Shown here piece after piece: positions 46,277 through 55,889 of a stretch of 64,000 nucleotides of DNA; position 1 is the first letter of the stretch; each line of letters opens with the position of its first letter. The notes beneath the pieces are model-generated. The model saw only the letters and a list, made by a program, of their open reading frames with translations, was not told the DNA's origin and did not search any database. The DNA lies in the NCBI RefSeq assembly GCF_002197665.1, contig NZ_NBBJ01000002.1, forward strand, positions 496,001-560,000. Reading direction: 5' to 3'. This DNA comes from Sphingomonas mucosissima (lineage in GTDB: Bacteria; Pseudomonadota; Alphaproteobacteria; Sphingomonadales; Sphingomonadaceae). A program made the position numbers and the translations under genes.

Positions 46277-47095
46277 ATGCGCGCGCGGCCGATCGGATTG
46301 GCGCTGATCGGCGTGGCGCTGGTTTGGGCTTGGCTCGCGCTGAGCGTGCCGCTTGCGGCAGGTGTAGCCGACACGTCGGGTGGCGCGGCGGGCGAGTTCC
46401 TGTTCTCGCTATTCGTGTTCGGACCGATGCTGGCGGTGGCGATCGGGCTGGCGTGGCTGATGAGAACGCTGGAGGGCTGGTCCGTTCGGTCCTTCGGGCA
46501 GGGGGCGATGCTGGGACTGGCGGCACTCGCGCTGGCGGTATCCTATTGCGCGGTTGCCGGAACGCTCAGCATCGGGGGCATTGCCGTGACCAGCGCGTGG
46601 CCGCTCGGCCTGTTATCGATTGGCGTGCAGGTGATGGCTGAGGAGGCGATGTTCCGCGGCTATGTTCAGCCGCTGCTGGTACGAGGAACGGCCGCAGCGA
46701 CGGGCGTGATGGCAACAGCGGGAGCGTTCGCGCTGCTGCACGCGGTGCTCGGCGCGACGGACGGCGTTGAACTCACCAACATGCTGCTGGGCGGGTTGCT
46801 CTTCGGGCTCCTTGCACTGCGCGGCGGGGTTGGTGCCGCCGCAGGGGCGCATCTGGCGTGGAATGCGGTGGAGCAGCTCGGGCTGGGGCTTGATCCGAAT
46901 CCGGGCACGGGCGCGTTCGGCGCGCTCGTCGATCTCGACCTCGTCGGCGCGGCGCGCTGGGGCGGATCGGACACGGGGCTGAACGCGAGTTGGGCGATGA
47001 CCTTTGCGCTTACTGCGACGCTTGGCTTCGTACTCCCGCGGAGCGTCCAACAGAAACCGTCATTCAGCGCGGCTCCGCGCGCCGCGCATCGATAG
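46277..47095 (+). CDS. CPBP family intramembrane metalloprotease
   Basis: A 272-residue polytopic membrane protein starting 3 bases after the CHAT gene. The CPBP (Abi/CAAX-protease) motifs are AEEAMFRGYVQPLL near 120-133 (EExxxR), FALLHAVLGA near 152 and AGAHLAWNAVEQ near 190, giving the glutamates and histidines for zinc. About six to eight hydrophobic segments are visible. Family members cleave membrane-associated peptides or protect producers against their own products. As last gene of the TPS block it may process the TpsA/CHAT partners or act in self-protection. Its last 32 bases overlap the end of the convergent M23 gene. Confidence 0.85.
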   Translation: MRARPIGLALIGVALVWAWLALSVPLAAGVADTSGGAAGEFLFSLFVFGPMLAVAIGLAWLMRTLEGWSVRSFGQGAMLGLAALALAVSYCAVAGTLSIGGIAVTSAWPLGLLSIGVQVMAEEAMFRGYVQPLLVRGTAAATGVMATAGAFALLHAVLGATDGVELTNMLLGGLLFGLLALRGGVGAAAGAHLAWNAVEQLGLGLDPNPGTGAFGALVDLDLVGAARWGGSDTGLNASWAMTFALTATLGFVLPRSVQQKPSFSAAPRAAHR

Positions 47096-48503
47096 CATCG
47101 CGCGCCGTGCGGAACGCCGCCATCTGGCCTCCGGGTATCGCCTGCCCGCCCGCCGTCTCGATCGAAAGCGGATCGACCGGCTCGCCGTCAACATGGATCT
47201 CGTAATGGAGATGCGGCCCGGTCGAGCGCCCGGTGGTGCCCACCTCACCGATTTGCGTGCCCTGCGCGATCTGGGTGCCAGGGCTGATGCCCGGCATGAT
47301 CGCGTTCATGTGCAGATACAGCGTGTCCCAGCCATTGGCGTGGTGCAGGCGCACGAAATTGCCGTTGGCGCCCTTCATGCCGGCAAAGGTGACGGTGGCG
47401 TCGCCAGCGGCGAAGATCGGCGTGCCGGTCGGCGCGGCGAAGTCGGTGCCGCGATGCATCTTTCGGAAGCCGAGGATCGGGTGACCCCGCATGCCGAAGC
47501 CCGAGCTGACCCGCGCCGCCTCGACCGGCGTGCGCATCAGCGAGCGGCGGCTGCTGCGCCCGCTGCTGTCGAACCATTCTGCCTCCGGCGCACCGGGGAG
47601 CTGGTAGCGGTACAGGGCGCGCGTCTTGGCGGGCGTGGCAAGGTAGGCATAGACGAGCGTCGCCGGACCGACCGGCTCGCCATCGGCATTGACGCGCTCC
47701 TCGAAGCCCGCCTCGAAGACGTCACCGGCGGAAACTTCGCGCTGCATGTCGAAATCGTAACGGAAGGCGTTGGCAAAGGCGCCGACCAGCACGTCCTGCA
47801 CGCCGGCGGCAACAGCGGAGCTGTAGAAGCTTTCGCCATCGAGCTCGCCGCGTATGAAGGTGAGGCGGCGGGTGAGCTTCGCCGACAGCGACTTGGCGGC
47901 GAGCGTGCCGTTCGCGTCGCGCTCGATGACGACGCCACCGCCATCAGCATGCGTCGCCGTGAGCGCGTGCAGGCGGGTATGCGCGATCGATACTTCCAGG
48001 CGCAACGGGCCGGTTGTGTCGGCGAGCTCTTCGATGGCGAGCGTGCCGGCCGTGTCAGCATCAGTCTGCGTCACGCCCAGGGCGGTGAGGCTCGCGGCGA
48101 TGCTGGCCGGCCCGGGCACGTTGAGCGTGCGCTGATCGATCGCTTGAGCCGGGCTGGCGGTGGCCGTCGGCGTGGGTTGAGGCTGCTGCGGCGCGCGCGC
48201 GGTGTACGCGGCGATTGCGCCCGCGGCGGCGATCGCGAGGGCCACGCCTGTGGGTAAGGTTCGCGGCTTCGAGACCTTGGTAGGCGACGACATCGGTGCG
48301 GCCGTCGCCGGTGCAGCCGGCGGTGCGGTGCCCCACGAGCGGGGATCGAAGGATGGCTCCGGATCGTTGCGGTCGTACACGCCGGTTCCGTTCTGGTCTT
48401 GCACCAGCGCGGTGCCGGCAGGAAAGCTATTGCCGGGGCGGCGCGTTTTGACAACTGGCCGCGGTGCGGTGTCGGGTTTGGGGGGCTGACGAGACGTGGA
48501 CAA
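47064..48503 (-). CDS. M23-family peptidoglycan endopeptidase, membrane-anchored
   Basis: About 479 residues if started at a TTG (48503); an ATG at 48293 would give 409 residues, and neither has a clear ribosome site. The coding pattern extends upstream of 48293, so I prefer the longer form, which would overlap the tssK start by 8 bases. A single membrane helix (GVALAIAAAGAIAAY) lies near the N-terminus. The periplasmic part holds an OapA/LysM-like region and a C-terminal M23 LytM domain: HPILGFRKMHRGTDFAAPTG (H, D ligands) and GPHLHYEIH (HxH). It cleaves cross-links in peptidoglycan. Between the TPS block and tssK, it could open the wall for the T6SS trunk or be a housekeeping enzyme. Confidence 0.85.
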   Translation of the reverse strand: MSTSRQPPKPDTAPRPVVKTRRPGNSFPAGTALVQDQNGTGVYDRNDPEPSFDPRSWGTAPPAAPATAAPMSSPTKVSKPRTLPTGVALAIAAAGAIAAYTARAPQQPQPTPTATASPAQAIDQRTLNVPGPASIAASLTALGVTQTDADTAGTLAIEELADTTGPLRLEVSIAHTRLHALTATHADGGGVVIERDANGTLAAKSLSAKLTRRLTFIRGELDGESFYSSAVAAGVQDVLVGAFANAFRYDFDMQREVSAGDVFEAGFEERVNADGEPVGPATLVYAYLATPAKTRALYRYQLPGAPEAEWFDSSGRSSRRSLMRTPVEAARVSSGFGMRGHPILGFRKMHRGTDFAAPTGTPIFAAGDATVTFAGMKGANGNFVRLHHANGWDTLYLHMNAIMPGISPGTQIAQGTQIGEVGTTGRSTGPHLHYEIHVDGEPVDPLSIETAGGQAIPGGQMAAFRTARDAIDARRAEPR

Positions 48504-49833
48504 GAACAGGGTCGCGTGGTCCGAGGGAATGTTCCTGCGGCCGCAGCATTTCCAGGCGCAGGACCGGCACATCGAGGCGCAGCTCAACGCGCGCGTGGGC
48601 GGCGTGCGGCCGTGGCCCTGGGGGCTGACCGAGCTGGTGCTCGACGACGATCTCGCCGCCTTGGGCAAGTTCGCGATCGCACGTGCGGTCGGCGTCATGC
48701 CCGATGGCACGCCCTTCGCCATCCCCGAGGACATGCCGCCGCCGCCGCCGCTCGATGTGCCCGATGATGCGCGCGATGCGCTCGTCTCGCTGACGCTGCC
48801 CGCGCGGCAGGCGGGCGCGGTGCAGTTTCGCGATGCCGAGACCGACAGTCTGGATGCGCGCTTTCTGGTCGACGATGCCGAGGTGATCGACGCCTATTCA
48901 AGCGACCGGACAAGCGAGCCGATCGGGCTAGCCCGCCCGAACCTGCGCTTTGGCGTGACGCGTGACCAGACCTATGGCCGCGTGACGCTGGGCCTCGCAC
49001 GGGTGCGCGAGGTCGACAACAAGAAACTTATGCTCGACGATCGCTACATCCCGTCGACGCTGGACTTCGCTGCGGCGACGCGGCTGCGTGCGGGGCTTTC
49101 GGACATCATCGGGCGCGCGGCGCAGCGCGCGGGAGAATTGGCACTACGCGCGGTGGAGGCCACCGACGGCGGGCAGGACACGTTCACCGGCTTCCTGCTG
49201 CTTCAGGCGCTCAATCGCTGGATGCCAGTGCTGGATCATCTGCAGCATCTCCCGATGGTTCATCCCGAGCGCCTGTACGAGACATTGATTTCAATGGCGG
49301 GCGAACTGGCGACGCTGATCCGCCCCGAGCGGCGCGCACCGCCGCTGCCGCGCTACGACCATGTCGATCCGCAGACCTGTTTCGAGCCGGTGTTCGATTT
49401 GCTGCAATCGATGCTGTCCGCGGTGTTCGAGCGGAATGCGATCCAGTTGCCGCTCGATCAGGCGGGGCCGGGCGCCTACGTTTCGCGCATCACCGACAAC
49501 AATCTGTATCAAACCGGGTATTTCTACCTGGCGGTCGCCGCCGCTGCGCCGGTGGAGGAGATCCGCAGCCTGTTCCCCTCGGTCGCCAAGATCGGGTCGG
49601 TGCAGAAGATGCGGCAGATCGTCGATTCGGCGCTTCCCGGCGTGCCGCTGCGCCACACGCCAACGCCGCCGCCGCAGCTCCGCGTGCTGCCGGGATTCGT
49701 CTATTTCGAGCTCGATCGCGGCGCGCCCGACTGGCAGGATTTCGCCACGGCCACGGCGCTTGGCCTGCATGTCGCGGGTGACTGGCCGGGGCTGAAGCTG
49801 GAGTATTGGTGCGTGAAGCGGAGCGCCAGATGA
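48496..49833 (+). CDS. tssK: T6SS baseplate protein TssK
   Basis: 445 residues from GTG 48496. The N-terminus, with VAWSEGMFLRPQHFQAQDRH, is the signature of TssK. FTGFLLLQALNRW and AYVSRITDNNLYQTGYFYLA further support it. TssK is the trimeric adaptor linking the baseplate to the TssL/TssM membrane complex. It is the first gene of the second core arm and overlaps tssL by the ATGA arrangement at 49830-49833. Confidence 0.96.
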   Translation: MDKNRVAWSEGMFLRPQHFQAQDRHIEAQLNARVGGVRPWPWGLTELVLDDDLAALGKFAIARAVGVMPDGTPFAIPEDMPPPPPLDVPDDARDALVSLTLPARQAGAVQFRDAETDSLDARFLVDDAEVIDAYSSDRTSEPIGLARPNLRFGVTRDQTYGRVTLGLARVREVDNKKLMLDDRYIPSTLDFAAATRLRAGLSDIIGRAAQRAGELALRAVEATDGGQDTFTGFLLLQALNRWMPVLDHLQHLPMVHPERLYETLISMAGELATLIRPERRAPPLPRYDHVDPQTCFEPVFDLLQSMLSAVFERNAIQLPLDQAGPGAYVSRITDNNLYQTGYFYLAVAAAAPVEEIRSLFPSVAKIGSVQKMRQIVDSALPGVPLRHTPTPPPQLRVLPGFVYFELDRGAPDWQDFATATALGLHVAGDWPGLKLEYWCVKRSAR

Positions 49834-51188
49834 GCAACGGGGGGGATGACGGCGACAAGACGGTGTTCCGCCCCTCTCCGCTGCAGGGGCTGAAGCGCGG
49901 CGCGGGATCGCCAGGCGAGGGTGGCTATGGCGCGCCGCCGCCGCTGTCGCGGACCGGCCATGCGCCTGTTGCGCCGACGCGGCTGAGCGACGATGACGTG
50001 CCGCTGCCGGCGACGCCGCCGCGTATCCGCAACGTCATGCTGGCCGAGGCGGAGCCGGTGCTCGCCTTGCTCGCCGCCGTGCGCGCCGGGCGTGTGCGGA
50101 TGCCAATGCCGGAGTTCCACCGCGAATGCTCGAAGGCGATCGCGACCTTTGAGCGGGCGATCGGGCTGCATTATCCCGAGGAAAAGCGACAGCGCGCCAA
50201 ATATGCCGTCTGCGCGACGGCCGACGACGTGGCGCAGAACCTGCCCGGCATCGGCACCGATGGCGCCGAATGGGCACGCCGATCGATGGTGGTGCAATTC
50301 TTTCATGAAAATATCGGCGGCGACCGCTTCTGGCAGCTGGTCGACGACATGCTGCGCGTGCCGAGCGACAATCTTGATCTGATCGAGCTTTTTCACGCTT
50401 GTCTCGCTGCCGGGTTCGAGGGCCGCTTCCGCGTGATGCCGGACGGGCGGCGGCGCTTGCAGGAGATCATGACGCGGCTGCACGGCGCGCTGCCGCACGT
50501 GCGCTCGCTCTCGCAGATCGAATTGGTGCCCAACTGGCGCGGCGAGAAGGCGCCGGCGGCGCGGATCGGGCTGAACGTGCTGGCGCTGGCCGCGGCGGGC
50601 GCACTGGCGCTGCTGGTTCTGGTCTATGCCGTCCTGCGGCTGATGCTGGCGTCGAGCGGTGACCTGCCGACCGATCGGCTCGCAGCGCTCAACCCCGATA
50701 CGCGGCTGACGCTGTCGCGACCGGCCGCGGAAATGGCGGCTCAGCAAAGCGAGCAGGCCTCGCGCATCGCCCGCTTCCTGGAGCCGGAGATTCGCGAGGG
50801 GCTGGTGACGGTGGAGGAGGATGCGCAGACGGTGCGCGTGCGCACCACCGTGGGGCAATTGTTCGAGTCCGGGTCGGACGAACTGGAAGCGGGGCGCGAA
50901 ACCCTGTTTCACCGCATCGGCCGCGCGATCGAGGCGGAGCGCGGATCTGTGCTGATCGAGGGCCATGCCGACAACGATCGCGTCGCGACGGTGCGCTTCC
51001 CGGATAACATGGCGCTCTCCGAAGCGCGCGCCGAGACGGTCGGAAAACTAATCCGCAGCGACCTGACCGATCCGTCGCGCGTCTCGACCAAGGGGCTGGG
51101 GGAAAGCGTGCCCATCGCATCGAACGACACACCCGCGGGCAAATCGCAGAACCGGCGGGTCGAGATCATCGTGCCGAGGCGCTACTGA
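49830..51188 (+). CDS. tssL: T6SS membrane protein TssL with OmpA-like domain
   Basis: 452 residues from ATG 49830, overlapping the tssK stop. A hydrophilic, disordered N-terminus comes first, then the DotU/IcmH cytosolic domain (~65-245: YPEEKRQRAKYAVCATADDV, SMVVQFFHENIGGDRFWQLV, CLAAGFEGRFRV). One membrane helix lies at ~248-273. A C-terminal OmpA-type peptidoglycan-binding domain (~330-452) has LIEGHADNDRV and NRRVEIIV. This is an extended TssL that carries its own wall anchor. Its TGA shares a base with the tssM ATG (51186-51188). Confidence 0.95.
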   Translation: MSNGGDDGDKTVFRPSPLQGLKRGAGSPGEGGYGAPPPLSRTGHAPVAPTRLSDDDVPLPATPPRIRNVMLAEAEPVLALLAAVRAGRVRMPMPEFHRECSKAIATFERAIGLHYPEEKRQRAKYAVCATADDVAQNLPGIGTDGAEWARRSMVVQFFHENIGGDRFWQLVDDMLRVPSDNLDLIELFHACLAAGFEGRFRVMPDGRRRLQEIMTRLHGALPHVRSLSQIELVPNWRGEKAPAARIGLNVLALAAAGALALLVLVYAVLRLMLASSGDLPTDRLAALNPDTRLTLSRPAAEMAAQQSEQASRIARFLEPEIREGLVTVEEDAQTVRVRTTVGQLFESGSDELEAGRETLFHRIGRAIEAERGSVLIEGHADNDRVATVRFPDNMALSEARAETVGKLIRSDLTDPSRVSTKGLGESVPIASNDTPAGKSQNRRVEIIVPRRY

Positions 51189-54100
51189 TGCGGCGGTTCT
51201 TCTTCGCGCTCGGGCGGTTCCTGTCCAATTGGTACACCGTCACGCTGACGACGGCGCTAATCCTGGCGCTGATCGTCGTCTTCGCGCTGCCGTGGTTTTT
51301 CGCATTCTGGCGGCCGTGGAGCGTGCGGATCACCGGCGTGGTGATCATTGTCCTGCTATGGGGGCTGTGGTGGGGATTGCGGCGCCGGCAGGCGAAGAAG
51401 CGCGCCGATGCGATCGCCATGGAACTTGCCGGGCCGAACGCGGCAGAGGAGGAAGGGCGCGCGCTCGGCACCCGGATGGGCGAGGCGCTGACCAAGCTGC
51501 GCGCCGCCTCGGGCAACAAGCGCGATTATCTCTACAGCCGGCCGTGGTATGTGATCATTGGGCCGCCGGGTGCTGGCAAGACGACCGCGCTGCTGCATTC
51601 CGGCCTTCGCTTCCCGTTCGTTGAGCAGGCGGTGAAGGGCGTCGGCGGCACGCGCAATCTCGATTTCTGGTTCGCCGACGAGGCGGTGCTTGTCGATACC
51701 GCGGGCCGATATACGACGCAGGACTCCGATGCGACGGTTGATGCCGCGGGCTGGGCCTCCTTCCTGTCGCTGCTGAAGAAGAGCCGCCCGGCGCAGCCGA
51801 TCAACGGAATCATCGTGGCGGTGGGCGTCGACCTGCTGGTCGGCAGCGATTGCGCCGCGATCGACGCGCATGCGAGCGCGGTGCGCCGGCGGCTGGTGGA
51901 GCTCCGCCGCACGCTGGAGACGGCGGTGCCGGTGTACCTCATCGTCACCAAGGCCGATCTGCTCGCCGGCTTCGACGCCTATTTCGACGATCTCGACGTC
52001 GAGGGCCGCCGCGCGGTACTCGGCGCGACATTGCCCTACGGCGAAGGTCGGCCGAGTGCCGAGGCGCTGGCGCAGGCCTTTGATACGTCCGCTCAGGCGA
52101 TCCACGATCGCCAGGCGCGCCGGCTGTTCGAGGAAGTCGACCAGCGTCGCCGCGGCATGATGCTCGGCTTCCCGGCGCAGCTGCGATCCCTACGTGCGCG
52201 GCTGATGCGCTTCGCGGAGGGCGCGTTCGTCGCGGGTGATGAGGCGCCGGCGCAGCTGCGCGGCTTCTATCTGACCAGCGGGGTGCAGGAAGGTGCGCCG
52301 CTGGACCGGATCCTCGCCGCGATGGGCGAGGTTTATGAAGCGCCGGTCGGCGGCGGCGCGGTGGAGACGCGCAGCCGCGCTTATTTCCTCAATCGGCTGC
52401 TGACCGAGGTGATGTTCCCCGAGGCGGGGCTCGTTTCGACCGATCTCAAGGCGAAGACGCGGCGGCGCGCACAGTTGATCGGCGCGCTGGCGGCGATTGG
52501 CGTCGCAACCGCTTTGGTGCTGGCGGCTTGGGGGATCAGCTACGGGCGCAACCGGGCGTTCCAGAACGATGTCGCCGAGCGAGCGGCAGTGGCCGAGCGG
52601 CAGCTGCGCGAGGCGGGGGTCGATCTGGTGCAAGTGCGCGAGGACGACGCCGATCTGCGGGCGGCACTGCCAGCGCTGGACACGTTGCGCAATCTGCCGC
52701 GCGGTTATGCCGAACGGCGCGCGGGTGGTCCGCCGCTCATGATGACCTTTGGCCTCTACCAGCGCAGCCTCAGCAACCAGGCGGAGGAGACGTATCGCGC
52801 TGCCTTGCGGCGGATCATGCTGCCGCGCCTGTTGCTGCGGCTGGAAGCGGTGATGACGGCATACGGCAACGATCCGATGCGGCTGTACGAACCGCTCAAG
52901 GTCTATCTGATGTTGGGCCAGCGGGGCCCGATGGATGCCAAGGCCGTGAAAGCCTGGGTGACGGGCGACTGGGCGGACGAGCTGTATCCGGGTGCAGACA
53001 GCCAAGCCGAGCGCACCGCGCTGACACGGCACCTCGATGCCCTGCTGGAGGACCGCGACCTCGCCTCGGTATGGCCGAACCGCAAGCCGCCGCTCGACGC
53101 TAATCTTGTCGCCTCGGCACGCGCCGCGGTGCAGACGCTAAGCCTCGCGGACCGTGCCTATGCCGTGATGCGGCAGAAGGCGGCGGCCGCCGGGCCGGCT
53201 TGGGAGGCGGCAAACATCCTGTCGCAGGGCGATGTGCTCGCCTTTGCCGCGCCCGATGCGGTTGCGGACTATCGCATCCCCTATTTCTTTACGCGGGCTG
53301 GATACGAGAAGGCGTATCTGCCCGGCCTTGCCACGGTGCAGCAGGATCTCAAGCGCGACCTGTGGGTGCTCGGCGGGGCCGAGGAGGCTGGCGTGGGCGA
53401 GGAACTCTCCAACGTGCGGCCGGGTGTCGCCGGGCTCTACGCCAAGGATTATATCGCGGCGTGGGATGGGGTGATCGCGGTGATGAAGCCGGGGGCTTAT
53501 TTCCAGAACCCGGCGGCGTTCGGCGCCTTCACCAAGAGCCCATCGCCGATGAAGCGCGTGTTGCTGGAGCTGCGCAAGAATACCGTGTTCGCTGGCGGGG
53601 TGCAGGCGGGGCTCAAGAAGGCGGGGCGCTATGGCATGAACCGATCGCGCCTAGGCCGTGTCGCCGACGAGATCGGGCGCGATCGGGCGCGCGGACTCGA
53701 TGCAGGGGACGAGATCACCGCCTATTTCGAGAGCGTCCACGAATATGTTGGCGACGGGCGCGGGTCGGCGCCGATCGATGAGTTCGTCGCAGGGATCAAG
53801 GCGGCGGGGCAGGCGGTAATCGCGGCGCAGTCGGTGGGCGGCGGCGGCGGGTCGGAGGCGACGCAGGCGTCAATGGCGGCGGCGCTGGCCACCGTGAAGG
53901 CGTCTGCCGCGGGCGCGCCGCCGCAGCTTCAGTCGTTCGTAAACGAGGCGGCGGGCGGCGGCGCGGCGGCGCAGATCGGCGCGGCGAGCGGCGCAGTGAC
54001 TGACGCTTACGCCAAGACTGTCCTTCCGGCGTGCAAGGAGGTTGCCCAGGAGCACTACCCTTTCTTCGCGGGCGATGCGCCGGACGCGCCGATGGCTGAG

Positions 54101-54706
54101 ACGCTGCGCGTGTTCGGCATGGGCGGCGTGGTCGATCAATTCGTGCGAACGCGGCTGGCGTCGATGATCGACACGGAAGGCCCGGTGTGGCGTTGGCGCG
54201 AGGATGATCCGGTGGCCGGCGCACTTAACCCGTCCTCGCCCGAGGCATTCGCGCGCACGGTGGAGTTGCGTGATCTGCTTGCCGGCGGCCTGCCGATCAA
54301 GGTGCAGGTGGCGAGCTTCGGTGCCGGCGTAGGCACGGTTGAGCTGTCGAGCGGCGGTACGCGCTATCGCTTCACGCCGGGGAGCAACCAGCCGAAACCG
54401 CTGCTGTGGTCAGCCACTGGCGGCCTGCCCGAGGCGTCGCTGGTTATCTACGGCCCGGCGGGCGTGGCGGGGAACACCAATGATGTGCCGCTTGGGCCGG
54501 AGATGGAGCGGATCGAGGCTGAGGGGCCATGGGCATTGTTCCGGTTGATGGACAAGGCGGAGAAGCGCAACGCTGGCGAGCAGATGGTGCGCGCGACCTT
54601 CGGTGAGGGCAATGCCGCGGTGACGCTTGCCATCGCGTTGCCTAGCAAGCGCAACCCGTTCAGCCGCGCGGGGCTATGGTCGTTCCGCTGTCCGGGAAGC
54701 CTATGA
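51188..54706 (+). CDS. tssM: T6SS membrane protein TssM (IcmF)
   Basis: A 1172-residue IcmF. Two N-terminal membrane helices lie at ~14-56. The cytosolic NTPase domain has Walker A GPPGAGKTT near 125-133 and NLDFWFADEAVLVDTAGRY. A third membrane helix is near 430-450, then the large periplasmic domain. C-terminal features ELRDLLAGGLPIKVQVASFG and GPWALFRLMDKAE are typical of the IcmF C-terminus. It forms the transenvelope core with TssL; the usual outer-membrane partner TssJ was not found in the window. It overlaps tagF by four bases. Confidence 0.96.
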   Translation: MRRFFFALGRFLSNWYTVTLTTALILALIVVFALPWFFAFWRPWSVRITGVVIIVLLWGLWWGLRRRQAKKRADAIAMELAGPNAAEEEGRALGTRMGEALTKLRAASGNKRDYLYSRPWYVIIGPPGAGKTTALLHSGLRFPFVEQAVKGVGGTRNLDFWFADEAVLVDTAGRYTTQDSDATVDAAGWASFLSLLKKSRPAQPINGIIVAVGVDLLVGSDCAAIDAHASAVRRRLVELRRTLETAVPVYLIVTKADLLAGFDAYFDDLDVEGRRAVLGATLPYGEGRPSAEALAQAFDTSAQAIHDRQARRLFEEVDQRRRGMMLGFPAQLRSLRARLMRFAEGAFVAGDEAPAQLRGFYLTSGVQEGAPLDRILAAMGEVYEAPVGGGAVETRSRAYFLNRLLTEVMFPEAGLVSTDLKAKTRRRAQLIGALAAIGVATALVLAAWGISYGRNRAFQNDVAERAAVAERQLREAGVDLVQVREDDADLRAALPALDTLRNLPRGYAERRAGGPPLMMTFGLYQRSLSNQAEETYRAALRRIMLPRLLLRLEAVMTAYGNDPMRLYEPLKVYLMLGQRGPMDAKAVKAWVTGDWADELYPGADSQAERTALTRHLDALLEDRDLASVWPNRKPPLDANLVASARAAVQTLSLADRAYAVMRQKAAAAGPAWEAANILSQGDVLAFAAPDAVADYRIPYFFTRAGYEKAYLPGLATVQQDLKRDLWVLGGAEEAGVGEELSNVRPGVAGLYAKDYIAAWDGVIAVMKPGAYFQNPAAFGAFTKSPSPMKRVLLELRKNTVFAGGVQAGLKKAGRYGMNRSRLGRVADEIGRDRARGLDAGDEITAYFESVHEYVGDGRGSAPIDEFVAGIKAAGQAVIAAQSVGGGGGSEATQASMAAALATVKASAAGAPPQLQSFVNEAAGGGAAAQIGAASGAVTDAYAKTVLPACKEVAQEHYPFFAGDAPDAPMAETLRVFGMGGVVDQFVRTRLASMIDTEGPVWRWREDDPVAGALNPSSPEAFARTVELRDLLAGGLPIKVQVASFGAGVGTVELSSGGTRYRFTPGSNQPKPLLWSATGGLPEASLVIYGPAGVAGNTNDVPLGPEMERIEAEGPWALFRLMDKAEKRNAGEQMVRATFGEGNAAVTLAIALPSKRNPFSRAGLWSFRCPGSL

Positions 54707-55137
54707 GCGCCTGGGTGTTCGGCAAGCTGCCCGCGCACGGCGACTTCGTCGCGCGCGGGATGGCGGCGGTGGAGCGGGTGGCGCTTGATGACTGGCTCTC
54801 CGCCGCCCTGCTCGCCGCACGCGATGTTTATGGCGCGGATTTCGAGGAGCGGTTCGACGTTGCGCAGCCGTGGCGAGCGGAGGGCAATGGCGTGACGGGC
54901 GCGCTGGCGCCGTCGCAGGATTCTGCCGGTCGGCGCTATCCCGTGCTGCTGCTGTCGTCCGACGCTGAAGATGCGGAGGATCTGCTCTACGCCGCGATCA
55001 CGGAGGGCTGGAGCGCCGATCGTCTGGCCAAGGAGGCGGGGACCGCGCCGGCGAGGCCGGTCGCGCGATGGTTCGGTCACGCGGCCGAGCGCGCAGGGGA
55101 GCGGCCTGCCGATCTCCTGACGGCGATGCTGGCATGA
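54703..55137 (+). CDS. tagF: T6SS post-translational repressor TagF (ImpM)
   Basis: 144 residues from ATG 54703 (MSAWVFGKLPAHGDFVARGM), overlapping the tssM stop. FGKLPAHGDFV is the hallmark of TagF/ImpM. LDDWLSAALLAAR and GVTGALAPSQDSAGRRYPVLL follow. It is a stand-alone TagF domain, shorter than the full ~220-residue proteins, the C-terminal part being reduced. TagF restrains T6SS firing through Fha, independently of PpkA, in systems such as that of Pseudomonas. It overlaps pppA. Confidence 0.9.
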   Translation: MSAWVFGKLPAHGDFVARGMAAVERVALDDWLSAALLAARDVYGADFEERFDVAQPWRAEGNGVTGALAPSQDSAGRRYPVLLLSSDAEDAEDLLYAAITEGWSADRLAKEAGTAPARPVARWFGHAAERAGERPADLLTAMLA

Positions 55138-55889
55138 CCGGCGGTCTGCGCGCCCGCGCGGTTGCTGCGACGCATCCGGGGCTGAAGCGTGCCGTCAACG
55201 AGGATCGCTTCTGCGATCGTGGCGATATCGGGCTATGGGCGGTGGCGGACGGTATGGGCGGACACGCGCATGGCGATTGGGCCTCGAATGCAGTGGTGCA
55301 GGCGCTGGAAAGCCTCACCTTGCCAGAGGGCTTCCCCGCTGCGACGCAGGCGGTGGCGGATGCGGTGCACAGCGCCAACCGCCGCATCTGGGCCGAAGCG
55401 CAACGACGTACGCAACAGATGGGATCGACCGTGGTCGCGCTGTTGGTGCGCGATTATAGTTTCGCAGCGCTCTGGGTAGGAGACAGCCGCGTCTATGTGC
55501 TGCGCGAGGGGCTGCTTCACCCGCTGACGCGCGATCATACCCAGGTGCAGGAGATGGTCGATCGCGGGTTGATCTCGGAGGAGGCGGCGCGCCACCATCC
55601 CCGCGGGCATGTGCTGGCGCGCGCCGTTGGGGTCGGCGCCCGGCTGGCCGTGGACGTGGTATCGGACGAGGCGCAGGAGGGCGACGTGTTCTTGCTGTGC
55701 AGCGACGGGCTGACGGGAACCGTGGACGAAGCCGAGATCGGGCGGCTGATGGCGCTGCCTGATCGGCAGGCGGGGTTGGACGCGCTGATCGCCGCCGCGC
55801 TTGCGGCCGGCGCGCCCGATAATGTCACGGCCATTCTGGTGACTGTGCAGGAGACGACCCGCGCAGCGCTCGATAGTGTAGTGCGATGA
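55134..55889 (+). CDS. pppA: PP2C-type Ser/Thr phosphatase PppA
   Basis: 251 residues from ATG 55134, overlapping the tagF stop by four bases. The PP2C metal-binding motifs are in order: NEDRFCDR near 20, VADGMGGHAHGDWAS near 37, LWVGDSRVYVL near 115, FLLCSDGLTG near 190, and APDNVTAILV near 230. It is cytosolic. It reverses phosphorylation by PpkA on the FHA protein TagH and so resets the T6SS. The order tagF-pppA-ppkA with overlaps supports the role. Confidence 0.94.
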   Translation: MTGGLRARAVAATHPGLKRAVNEDRFCDRGDIGLWAVADGMGGHAHGDWASNAVVQALESLTLPEGFPAATQAVADAVHSANRRIWAEAQRRTQQMGSTVVALLVRDYSFAALWVGDSRVYVLREGLLHPLTRDHTQVQEMVDRGLISEEAARHHPRGHVLARAVGVGARLAVDVVSDEAQEGDVFLLCSDGLTGTVDEAEIGRLMALPDRQAGLDALIAAALAAGAPDNVTAILVTVQETTRAALDSVVR

